A DNA stretch of 64,000 nt from Terebella lapidaria (Eukaryota > Annelida > Polychaeta > Terebellida > Terebellidae), in NCBI GenBank assembly GCA_949152475.1, contig OX424568.1:9647667-9711666 (forward strand). Direction: 5' to 3'. Of the stretch, positions 45,901-51,099 are shown in pieces. The notes below the pieces were generated by a model. The model was not told the origin of the DNA and did no database searches. It worked only from the letters and a program-made list of their open reading frames with translations. Both the position numbers and the translations under genes were made by a program. Each line of letters starts with the position of its first letter. Position 1 is the first letter of the stretch.

Positions 45901-48753
45901 CATTTTATCGAGAGGAGGTACACGAATCATTCCAGTTTTTTTTATCATACTAGCTCCCCGTCAGCGTTCTCCCTGAGGATTACATATTTTTTGAAGTGAG
46001 AAACCAAGATAGGAATGTGCATGTAAACCACAAAATGAATACATTTGCAATGATTTATAGTTATCACAAATATCAATATTACATGTACCTCTGAATGATT
46101 TACAGGTATGTACTCCCTCCGAATAATTCATGCCCCGACCAAAAAAAAAAGAGATATGACTTGTTGGGAACGAAAACACAATAAAGCACCTTACAATCAA
46201 AAGCGGATGTTCTAGTAGTACCTCATTGTTGATAACTTCGGAATTAAGGTACTTTTGCTTGTTTATATGAGCAAAACCATAGTACTTTCACGTATCATTG
46301 GCCCTGGTAGGTTCATTTATATCGGTATTCAAAATTGGTGAATATGACTGTAAATAAACTAGGGAAGCTAGGGAACCTGTATATTATTGTCAATAAATAC
46401 TGTGATCTATTATAACTATTTCTGGCACTCTGACTGCATTGTCCCATGATGAGAACAGTGCCAGGAAAAACCCATCTGGTACTCTGTGGTTGTCAAGCAA
46501 AACGTCATGAAAAAAAACGAAAACGTTATCATTGCAAAAGCTACGTAACTAAGCCTAAGGTCATGTAAACACCGGCAAAATAAACAGTGTTTTGGTTTGA
46601 AAGTTGTTGATTTCGTGGATATTTCCGGTGTTTTGGACAATTCCTACGCCTGCAACTTGCTGTAAGTACCGGAATCGTGCCAGAAAATGCATACGGCATT
46701 GTATTCTCGTGCCAGATGGGTTTATCTTGGCACTCGTCTATCTAGGCCTCGCCTAAAGGCTCGGCCTAGATCGCAGAGACTTGTGCCAAGATAAACCAAT
46801 CTGGCACTCGAAACAATGCCATATGCATATACTCTGGTCTGTGCTCGCTGAGACCCAGCCGCAGGGAGACCGCCCCGTCCCCACCCCCCTCGAGTTAGCC
46901 CTGAATACAAGGCACAACGATCGGGCCCCCCCCCCCCCCCCCCCCCCGGCGTCTCCCCCTTGACGGTCCGGTGGGGGAGGCGCGGGGGGGGGGGAGGAAG
47001 GGCGATCGTGGTGCCTTGTATTCAGGGCTACCCTCGAGTCAGTCCAAGCGACGCGAGCCGAGTCTGACTCGCTCACTCGGTCACTGACTGTGACCATGCT
47101 GTAAGTGACTGAATGAGTGTCTGACCTGCTGACGTCAGGCTCAGCCAGTCTCAGGGTCGATCACTCGATGATTGCGTCACGCTGGACCCGTCATCACTCG
47201 GCTGAATATATATGAAGTGAAATTACTGATCTAGATTAGAAATAAAAATACTAGAATCTAGATATATCTAGCTATTTGTTTACTTTGCTGGACAACTTAC
47301 CTCAACAACAATTTTTCCTGACGCTAGGTCACGTAGCCTACAGATTTTAGAACCGCTGATTGGCTGTGCGAAATGACGTGAGATTGCGCAACTTCTCGCC
47401 GCACGAGAACAAGAACGAGACCGCACTGCCGCGTCTAGAATTGCGATTCATGGATATAAAGTAGCCAGAATATATATGATTTTGTAAAAATTATCGCATA
47501 TACAGATGTAATCAATGGGATCATGTCCAGGCATTGCAGTAACATATAATTTGAGTAAAAGTACAAAACATATGGCTTAATAATCTTAAAATTCACATTT
47601 GAATATTTTGCTCACGAAAATATATGATATGGACAGATCCAAAACTTTACCACCCCGACGAATAGAGAAAATTCGTCCAATCGTTCTGATATGATAGCAG
47701 TTCATTCAGCCTGTGTTATTTAACACACCCGAACATGTGAACAATGCCAATAGCGCATTTAAGCAAAACCATGTGAGGTCAAACATTAGGTCGAAACGAA
47801 TCGTTTTGACTTAATGGTTTAGCATGCTAAAAACCGGACTTAAGTCGAAACATTTCTGACTTAATGACGCTTATATAGATCTATATATATATATATATAT
47901 ATATATATTTCAGATAGGCAACTGATACGAGTGATAGACGATTTCTTCAATGCCGGGACTGAAACAACCTCGACCACTCTCTCCTGGGCTATTGTATATG
48001 CCGTCCTTGAACCGGAGATACAAGCTAAAGTACATGCTGAAATCGATGACGTCATCAAACATGACGAAATTCCCAGAATGCAAATGCGCAGTCAGCTACC
48101 ATACACAGAAGCCTACATTTCAGAAGTACAGCGAATCAGTGATATTGTGCCACTGGGTCTGGCACATCAGGCACATGAGGATACAACCTTCCGTGGGTAC
48201 CTCATTCCGAAGGGAACCATGATTATACCCAACATGAGTAGTGTGCATCACGATCCTGAAATCTGGCCTGATCCATACAAGTTTGACCCCACACGATTCC
48301 TCGATGACGATGGAAAATACATCAAACGTCGTGAATTGATCCCCTTCTCCATAGGTAAGAATTGTCACCACACGCTTCACCACATGCATCGTTCCTAATA
48401 ATTGCCAACGTATTCTGGCGAATCGCTGATGGATATAAAATAGTTTATCCTCTGCTAGTTCGATACATTTGATGCACATTTTGGAAAAGTGACAAATAAA
48501 CCCTATTGAATCCCAATAGAAAACTACTGCTATTTCTGCCTAACATCCATCCTTAACCACACTTGCAGGAAAACGAGTGTGTCTTGGCGAGGGACTGGCG
48601 AGAATGGAACTCTTCCTGTATGTTGTCTCCATGATGCAGCAATTTCGGTTCAGCTGTGCCCCTGGTTACCCGAAACCCAGCACTGAGGGCCATCTGTGCC
48701 TGACCCACGTGCCCAAGCCATTCCACGTGGTTGTTGAAAAGAGACGTGACTAG
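11931..48753 (+). CDS. P450 gene A (CYP2 clan), 3' part; exons 11931-12121, 47914-48354, 48569-48753
   Basis: Haem-thiolate mono-oxygenase of the CYP2 clan, expected in the endoplasmic reticulum membrane; substrate unknown. The three exons are 191, 441 and 185 bases, the same lengths and phases (2, 1, 1) as exons 3-5 of gene B at 60414-61588. Together they give the FLPGD...DVIDAYL segment, the I-helix AGTETT, the K-helix ExxR (EVQR), PYKFDPTRF and the haem loop FSIGKRVCLG, ending in TAG at 48751. No stop or frameshift is seen in them. Protein identity to gene B is about 81-87% by exon. Exons 1-2 (membrane anchor, hinge, C helix) are not in 1-11930, which is all intron 2, so they should lie to the left or be lost. 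Intron 3 is 35.8 kb. Whether the transcript is still made across that intron is unknown. Confidence 0.8.
12122..12990. other. Start of intron 3 of gene A; nothing recognised
   Basis: AT-rich intron sequence. No repeats or coding signals I could name, apart from a short 'gtgaccttgaacttg' run near 12773 also common in the dispersed repeats at 51-53 kb. Confidence 0.3.
12991..13110. other. Relic of the ancestral intron 3 shared with gene B
   Basis: 'catatatatgtcccacattca..gctaatgt' and 'aataatcccatag' here match 'catatgtcccacattcaggctaatgt' and 'ataatcccatag' at 60691-60775 in the 225-bp intron 3 of gene B. The rest of the 35.8 kb is thus inserted material around a short ancestral intron. Confidence 0.6.
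13208..13243. repeat. (TA)n microsatellite
   Basis: Uninterrupted TA dinucleotides of about 36 bases, directly left of the MITE at 13255. Confidence 0.95.
13255..13490. mobile_element. MITE with GACATTAGGTCAAAA ends, copy 1
   Basis: The left end GACATTAGGTCAAAA is repeated inverted at 13476-13490 (14 of 15 matches). Subterminal copies of TTAAGTCAAAA occur in both halves. The interior is closely matched by 13700-13924. A fragment with the same motif follows at 13512-13545. Non-coding. Confidence 0.75.
13700..13924. mobile_element. MITE with GACATTAGGTCAAAA ends, copy 2
   Basis: About 95% like 13255-13490 through 'catacacatcttttgcaac' and 'agtcgcatatttagacgtc'. It is preceded by the same 'aactatataaac', so part of the flank was copied too, as in a local duplication. 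The right end is slightly altered. Confidence 0.75.
14060..14185. repeat. Three 43-bp units rich in TTCTTCC/GGAAGAA
   Basis: 'caagactttcttc' recurs at 14101 and 14144 (43 apart), with an earlier partial unit. TTCCAGAA, TTCTGGAA and TTCCGGAA each form small palindromes of the nTTCnnGAAn type. No gene. Confidence 0.6.
14186..14676. other. Intron sequence; nothing recognised
   Basis: No repeats, domains or RNA genes recognised in this stretch. Confidence 0.3.
14677..15450 (+). repeat. 41-bp minisatellite, C/T-rich
   Basis: Units of 41 bases, marked by 'ctct(a/c)caacatg', start at 14681, 14722, 14763, 14830, 14871, 14912 and 14953 and continue with more divergence to about 15450. One unit near 14791 is shortened. 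Because 41 is not a multiple of 3 and the + strand lacks stop triplets, long open frames (264 codons at 14554-15348) appear by chance in more than one frame. Confidence 0.88.
15451..16742. other. Unique AT-rich intron sequence
   Basis: No open frame, repeat or RNA gene recognised over about 1.3 kb. Confidence 0.4.
16743..18770 (+). repeat. Left arm of a ~10-kb inverted repeat structure
   Basis: This arm is the reverse complement of 23930-26810. Outer end: AGACCGGGGGCCAAATCC here, AGACTGGAGGCCAAACCT on the other arm. 16790-17290 matches 26250-26790 almost base for base in inverse order, and 18480-18740 matches 23945-24240. The middle (17250-18430) is made of alternating ~185-bp half-units, each with a GCCATGGCAAC-type core and an 'aaaatggcaa' segment. 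The right arm has about 880 extra bases (24241-25120). No coding sequence. Confidence 0.88.
17250..18430 (+). repeat. ~185-bp alternating repeats with RFX X-box-like cores, left arm
   Basis: Seven related half-units. A perfect GTTGCCATGGCAAC is at 17274-17287. Near-copies are around 17473, 17640, 17839, 18009 and 18360. Alternate units share 'gaagacatggctat(a/t)t(g/a)agg' and 'agatcaacgatcttgtctcaga'. Confidence 0.85.
18771..19084. other. Spacer between left arm and LINE; nothing recognised
   Basis: About 310 bases in the loop of the inverted repeat, with no feature identified. The run 'tttccatggcaatatg' near 18766 is the last weak X-box-like match of the left arm. Confidence 0.3.
19085..19986 (-). 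mobile_element. LINE fragment, CR1/L2-like reverse transcriptase, C-terminal part
   Basis: On the minus strand this reads HYRPVSNL, then LDLSAAFDTVNH (19787-19822), a YEDD in place of the catalytic YADD (about 19550-19570) followed by a stop, and then KLNQSKTDIVLLAS and SPHVRNLGVLMDS. These are the fingers, palm and thumb of non-LTR reverse transcriptases of the CR1/L2 group. Frames shift and several stops are present, so it is dead. The N-terminal part is 3.4 kb away at 23439-23830, separated by an insertion. Confidence 0.8.
20628..22460 (+). mobile_element. DNA transposon-like element with ACTGTAGGAACCC ends and ACTACCGTAACG subterminal repeats
   Basis: The ends are inverted repeats of about 42 bases, starting ACTGTAGGAACCC and containing two facing copies of ACTACCGTAACG. 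Further copies of ACTACCGTAACG lie at about 20848, 20874 and 20910, and of its reverse complement at about 22165, 22188 and 22215, pointing the other way. Between them are exon-like segments (see 21013-21261). Target duplication unclear; a TA can be drawn on each side but asymmetrically. About 1.83 kb, too short for most complete autonomous elements. Superfamily unassigned. Confidence 0.8.
21013..21261 (+). CDS. Possible exon with a C2H2-like zinc finger, inside the TIR element
   Basis: An open frame bounded by 'attcttgtag' and a donor 'CCTG|gtacga'. The translation holds CYYC followed by 12 residues, then H, three residues, H, H (CPLTSHSPNRILEHVIEHH), a C2H2-like pattern, then RCIDDESGNDSRCSVHFGM. 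A second open segment follows an acceptor at 21344 (EDDFLGTVTKLC ... QWRPYQVHLKVEVHL) and a third may start after 'ttttcctcag' near 21666. The product is not recognised. It could be a relic of a transposase DNA-binding domain or a captured host fragment. Function not claimed. Confidence 0.35.
22461..23323. other. Right part of the 3.4-kb insertion; G-rich runs
   Basis: No gene recognised. 23238-23320 is a strand-asymmetric G/T stretch (GTGTGTGGG repeats and a run of 16 G). Confidence 0.4.
23324..23438. repeat. 115-bp hairpin (inverted repeat)
   Basis: ACTATGTCGGATAATGCC at the left pairs with GGCATTATCC...ACATAGT at the right. The centre CTCACGAATAGA...TCTATTCGTGAG and GGCC/TTC/GGCC is nearly perfectly self-complementary. 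The outer end coincides with the LINE junction. Likely a foldback MITE. Confidence 0.85.
23439..23830 (-). mobile_element. LINE fragment, CR1/L2-like reverse transcriptase, N-terminal part
   Basis: The minus strand gives LCDRFGNFFSNKIAE, LTSDEVSNIIKSSP, VLLSLITAIVNSSL and GVFPSLLKRALIAPILKKK, the pattern that precedes the NYRPISN box in CR1/L2 reverse transcriptases. It stops at the box itself (SNY), exactly where 19986 resumes with HYRPVSNL. So one LINE copy was cut here by a later insertion. Confidence 0.8.
23930..26810 (-). repeat. Right arm of the ~10-kb inverted repeat structure
   Basis: Inverse copy of 16743-18770 with a longer set of half-units (25130-26280) and an insertion at 24241-25120. 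Perfect GTTGCCATGGCAAC palindromes lie at 25527-25540 and 26262-26275, with variants near 25197, 25690, 25890, 26055 and 26658. Its inner edge (23840-23950) has short repeats of the form 'acttcgt(g/a)caaacga'. Flanks of the whole structure (AATGATAT left, AATAGTAC right) are at best an imperfect target duplication. Confidence 0.85.
24241..25120. other. Extra segment in the right arm only
   Basis: Absent from the left arm, so either inserted here or deleted there. A 119-codon minus-strand open frame (24552-24911) shows no domain I know. No terminal repeats found. Confidence 0.35.
26811..27146. other. Intron sequence; nothing recognised
   Basis: AT-rich, without repeats or coding signal. Confidence 0.3.
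27147..28135 (-). pseudogene. Exon-like remains of an unrecognised gene, minus strand
   Basis: Three segments in order. First, 28135-27991: acceptor 'tttcatgttag', an open frame with DGEPDADEGFENMTV and PPQRPARITQKSLL, and a strong donor AGT|gtaagt. Second, from 27822 downward: acceptor 'attctcttgcag', then a coiled-coil-like EEITQLHDQLLDFTNVTH preceded by an in-frame TAA. Third, 27540-27280: PPQPQPPSMSAPQG and CRKCGQARTKETG, a short two-cysteine motif. The splice signals and acidic, coiled-coil and CxxCG features make chance unlikely. The order recalls genes carried by or derived from DNA transposons. It lies in the opposite orientation within P450 intron 3 and appears dead. Confidence 0.4.
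28160..28305. repeat. End of a MITE-like repeat ('gagagaccacc') next to the megasatellite
   Basis: 'cagtggatcctgtgttaaag' followed by repeated 'gagagaccacc' matches the style of CAGTGGAACC-ended MITEs seen widely in marine invertebrates. Only one end is visible, because the megasatellite begins where the rest should be. Confidence 0.4.
30003..30292 (+). mobile_element. tRNA-derived SINE, copy 1
   Basis: The head has a degenerate A box (TGACCGAGTGG here, TGGCCGAGTGG in the other copies) and B box GGTTCAATCCC, with a body of about 150 bases and an (ATT)n tail. ATCTGA at 29997-30002 and 30293-30298 is the target duplication. It lies within the megasatellite. Pol III-type internal promoter; no protein. 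Confidence 0.88.
30660..31902 (+). mobile_element. Helentron-like element (HINE), copy 2, inside the megasatellite
   Basis: Same ends as copy 1 (CTAGACGTCAAGG ... GAAATGCCTTAA). It has three or more 147-bp units (markers at 30794, 30941, 31088) and the two ~300-bp units, and ends with a run of about 40 A before the 3' hairpin. It is inserted between AA and TT of 'tggtcaatgaattactttt'. The uninterrupted version of that site is at 35873-35890. Confidence 0.85.
31818..31860. repeat. Poly-A tract in HINE copy 2
   Basis: About 40 consecutive A before 'ttctgctaaaacc'. In copy 1 the same place is a mixed A/G tract. Confidence 0.95.
32459..32710 (+). mobile_element. tRNA-derived SINE, copy 2 (interrupted in its tail)
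   Basis: A box TGGCCGAGTGG and B box GGTTCGATCCC. It has the same left flank and target site as copy 1 and is cut in its tail by the element at 32711-33868; the (ATT)n tail resumes at 33869-33903. It shares the array flanks of copies 1 and 3, so it was multiplied with the array rather than inserted anew. Confidence 0.88.
32711..33868 (+). mobile_element. Helentron-like element, second subfamily, in the SINE tail
   Basis: It starts CTAGACATAAAAGCC, with the palindrome AAAGCCTATAGGCTTT, and ends with the hairpin CCCGATTTTCAATCGGG and ATGCCTAA. GGCATCCC occurs near both ends in opposite orientation. It lies between AA and TT like the other two. The interior has G-runs (33238-33252, 33341-33353), 'tccggaaaccgaacggcgga' and an A-rich tract. 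It shares design but little interior sequence with 7991-10127. Confidence 0.72.
35285..35547 (+). mobile_element. tRNA-derived SINE, copy 3
   Basis: Same element and target duplication (ATCTGA at 35279-35284 and 35548-35553) as copy 1, with the shortest ATT tail. Array sequences on both sides match those of copies 1 and 2. Confidence 0.88.
36043..36157 (+). mobile_element. Short retroposon 3' end ('aaaagcgctatataaa' + ATT tail)
   Basis: A ~115-base insert in the array with 'gtcaagcgctttgagcaggt', 'aaaaagcgctatataaaa' and (ATT)n. This is the 3' end type shared by many invertebrate LINEs and the SINEs that use them. Flanked by 'atc' on both sides. Confidence 0.7.
40930..43140. repeat. Higher-order repeat of 712-743 bp, three copies
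   Basis: The marker 'cttggtcaatgaaagac' occurs at 41281, 41993 and 42736 (712 and 743 apart). The interval differs by exactly one 31-bp unit (23 versus 24 units). Copies agree in their order of variants ('atttttcttgg', 'gtcacggtc', 'gactggcagg', 'gatcgtcgtcag'). Confidence 0.9.
44671..44810. other. Unique sequence right of the megasatellite
   Basis: Short intron stretch with no feature. Confidence 0.3.
44811..45180. mobile_element. MITE, 370 bp, TA target duplication
   Basis: Starts CCGGGAGCCCCCGTTAA and ends with the inverse TTAACGGGGGCTACCGG. TA lies directly outside each end. 'cctaggtgtat' / 'atacacctagg' extends the symmetry inward. TA flanks suggest the Tc1/mariner group. Non-coding. 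Confidence 0.85.
45183..45762. other. Intron sequence; nothing recognised
   Basis: No feature identified in about 580 bases. Confidence 0.3.
45763..46243. mobile_element. TTAA-flanked inverted-repeat element, 481 bp
   Basis: Starts TTCCGAAGGATATCAAT and ends with the imperfect inverse ATTGTTGATAACTTCGGAA, with TTAA on both sides (45759-45762, 46244-46247). The inverted repeat runs about 70 bases ('ttattgtgttt' / 'aaacacaataa') with many mismatches. TTAA is the target of piggyBac and Kolobok elements. Old, non-coding. Confidence 0.65.
46248..46688. other. Intron sequence; nothing recognised
   Basis: No supported feature. Confidence 0.3.
46689..46826. repeat. 138-bp hairpin (foldback repeat)
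   Basis: GCATACGGCATTGT pairs with ACAATGCCATATGC, 'cgtgccagatgggtttatct' with its inverse at 46780-46806, and 'tctaggcc' with 'ggcctaga' around the centre. Confidence 0.85.
46889..47038. repeat. 150-bp inverted repeat with C- and G-runs in the loop
   Basis: CTCGAGTTAGCCCTGAATAC at the left pairs with its inverse ending CTCGAG at 47038, including 'ggcac' and 'cgatcg'. The loop has a run of about 23 C (46926-46948) and a G-run. Open frames through it come from the homopolymers. Confidence 0.8.
47039..47778. other. Intron sequence; nothing recognised
   Basis: No feature apart from short TCGAGTCAGTC-type repeats near 47030-47160. Confidence 0.3.
47779..47868. repeat. Fragment related to the 13255-13924 MITE family
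   Basis: 'cattaggtcgaaac', 'gttttgacttaatgg', 'acttaagtcgaaac' and 'ctgacttaatg' repeat the subterminal motif of the MITEs at 13.3 and 13.7 kb in both orientations. Confidence 0.6.
47880..47908. repeat. (TA)n tract forming the 3' end of intron 3 of gene A
   Basis: Unbroken TA dinucleotides run up to 'tttcag' before exon 4. They replace the usual pyrimidine tract and leave only TTT before CAG. Confidence 0.92.
47914..48354 (+). CDS. P450 gene A, exon 4 (441 bp)
   Basis: Acceptor 'atttcag' and donor 'ATAG|gtaaga'; phase 1 at both ends. The translation is about 87% identical to gene B exon 4 and has FNAGTETTSTTLSW (I helix), EVQR (ExxR of the K helix), RGYLIPKGT and PDPYKFDPTRF, ending at FSIG, the start of the haem loop. 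Fully open. Confidence 0.95.
48569..48753 (+). CDS. P450 gene A, exon 5 (185 bp, haem cysteine and stop)
   Basis: Acceptor 'acttgcag'. The first codons complete FSIG-KRVCLGEGLARMELF; the haem-ligand cysteine codon is 48580-48582. It ends PKPFHVVVEKRRD and TAG (48751-48753). The intron just before the KRxCxG stretch is the standard last intron of CYP2-family genes. Confidence 0.95.
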
Positions 48754-49686
48754 GACTCCAGAGGAATTGAAGTGGAAATCGTCACCAATGATGAGTTTTC
48801 GATTTTGAAGTTGACATTTTCTGCTGAACTACGAAAGAGTTATGGGTCCGGAAAGAGTGTACATCATTTATTTACATTGTGTATTATTTGTATATGCTTA
48901 ACCAAGTAATTACAGAACCATCAATTAAACTAGATTTACTGTATACGGCTCACCATGTCTGCTCATTACTACCGGAATATTACATTGCATTTATCATGTA
49001 CTAAATTTATCATTTATCATTTACTAATAATGTACTAAATTGATCATTTATCATATACTATGGCTTGAATTTCATTTTGTAATATCTTATCCATTGTGTA
49101 TCTTTGGAGCTACATTTCATGACTACATTAAACTATATTACCAATCTTTAATGAATATGAGGACCATGCTAAGTTTGAAAACATGATCAATAATGTCTTT
49201 TTTTTTGCCAAACACCTGTCTGATCGGAACACTGAAATTGCGTACTGTATTCATCATATTATATACAATTATATATTTGTTGTGACATATTTTGTATGTA
49301 TTCTTCACCGTGTCAATGTGCACAACAGGTTTAATAGTGACTACTGAGCCCTGCATGTTTGCAGGGTATCAAAATTACTATTGTTGTATATAAACAGTAT
49401 ATGTACCTCTGCCATTCTAATGAAAAGTTTTGTTTATACATCAAATTGAATATACACCCAATATCCAGTGATATTTTGCGATGTTTTGGCTTGGATGAAG
49501 TCATTGGTACAGCATCAGTACATCGTTTCAAAAAGACAATGCAGTGCATATTACGTAAATTTGGAAAGTCATGTATCCTGTCAAGGGAATACAAATGCTT
49601 ATATATATTTATCAGTTCTTTATCAGTTCCTGACGAACTATACTGGCATATCAGCGAAGACCATACTAAATACATGTATATAATAT
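48754..49686. other. 3' flank of gene A, homologous to that of gene B
   Basis: 'ctatattaccaatctttaatg' at 49131 matches 62453. Shared runs continue across 49100-49350 and 62400-62650, and again at 50790-50860 and 63215-63290. No further gene seen. Confidence 0.6.
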
Positions 49687-50570
49687 AAGTATCAATCTAT
49701 TACCACCAAAACAGACGAATTTTGATGATTCCAATAACAAATGTAAAATACAACATTTTGCAATAGAAACAAAGCCCTACCAAACACTTCATCAATTGAC
49801 ACACTGGCGTCATCAGGGGTAGACAGTGTGGTAAATGTAGTTGTTTCTACTGTACACCTGGTGGAATTAGTATGCAACTGCCCAACAACCTATGACAATA
49901 ATTTGCAAATCCAAAACAAACCCCATGGAATAGATATATGACAAGTACATAAGTACCTAATCACAAGCCAAAAGGCTACTGAGTTGATGGTATCCTCGGG
50001 GACAGAATTAACGTCCACCAGCAGTGACACTGGCTCAGTGGTATGAATATAAGTATCAATCTATTACCACCAAAACAGCCAAATTTTGATGATTCCAATA
50101 ACAAATGTAAAATACAACATTTTGCAATAGAAACAAAGCCATTTATTTACTGTTCATAATCTTTCAAGGTGGATGAGGATATTGAATAAAAAACATTCAT
50201 GAAACGAATTTGTGGTCTGTGCTCGCCCACAGATCAGGAATAAAAGTTCTAGATCCAGATGCGCAAATCCGGATCACCTGTATGGTCATATGGCACTTCA
50301 GAATTTATATTATGTAATTAATTGGTAGTCCATTGACACGCTGGCGTCATCAGGGGCAGACAGTGTGGTAAATGTAGTTGTTTCTACTGTACACCTGATG
50401 AAATTAGTATACAACTGCCCAACAACCTATGAAAATAATTTACGAATCCGAAACAAACCCCATGGAATAGATAGTATATGGCAAGTACATAAGTACCTAA
50501 TCACAAGCCAAAAGGCTACTGAGTTGATGGTATCCTCGGGGACAAATTTAACGTCCACCAGCAGTGCATT
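49687..50570 (+). repeat. Local direct duplications in the 3' flank of gene A
   Basis: 49687-49775 recurs at 50051-50139 (offset about 363), and 49799-50030 recurs at 50338-50570 (offset 539), both above 90% identical. The two copied segments keep their order. Gene B has only faint single-copy counterparts. Non-coding. Confidence 0.85.
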
Positions 50571-51099
50571 TCACAAATGCATTTCAGCCTCTGAATACAA
50601 GATAAAGATTATTGGACTTCTTTGGGGACATTTAGCTTCAACCACAATCAAATTACAACACCTGTTGAAACTAAACTCCCTCGCTCAATCCTGTACCTCT
50701 TATCATAATATATTTTAAAATATCATAAGATGTATAGAATAGTTGAACGGTAGTATTCTGAATCCTTTATATCAATGACGTCATTGACAGTTAATCTAGA
50801 TTGCCATCTCCAAAAATACATGAGGATATATTTCCAGAGAAGAAAGCAATATAATAATATCCTCAGGTTGTTAAGACACAGTGTGAATTTCACTGGTTCA
50901 CAATTTCTTTTTCCGTCACCGTATCAAACTTTTTTTTTATTCATCCTTAAAAACGCACCTGTGAAATGATATAATGCAATTGTGGTCCATATCAAAGAAT
51001 CAGAAACCATAATTTTGTACATATACAGTACAATGGCAGAAGAAAAAAAATCAAAATCACATAATTTTGATCAGTGGTAATTCTGATTTGCCGTAAACT
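50571..51099. other. End of the homologous 3' flank; no gene
   Basis: 'tctagattgcc(a/g)tc' and 'catgaggatata(t/c)ttccagagaag' match 63215-63270. Homology to gene B's flank is lost near 51010. Confidence 0.5.

Noticed and set aside
46753-47097. Open frames with poly-Pro/poly-Gly runs
   Set aside because: They are read through the C- and G-runs of an inverted repeat; low-complexity by-products.
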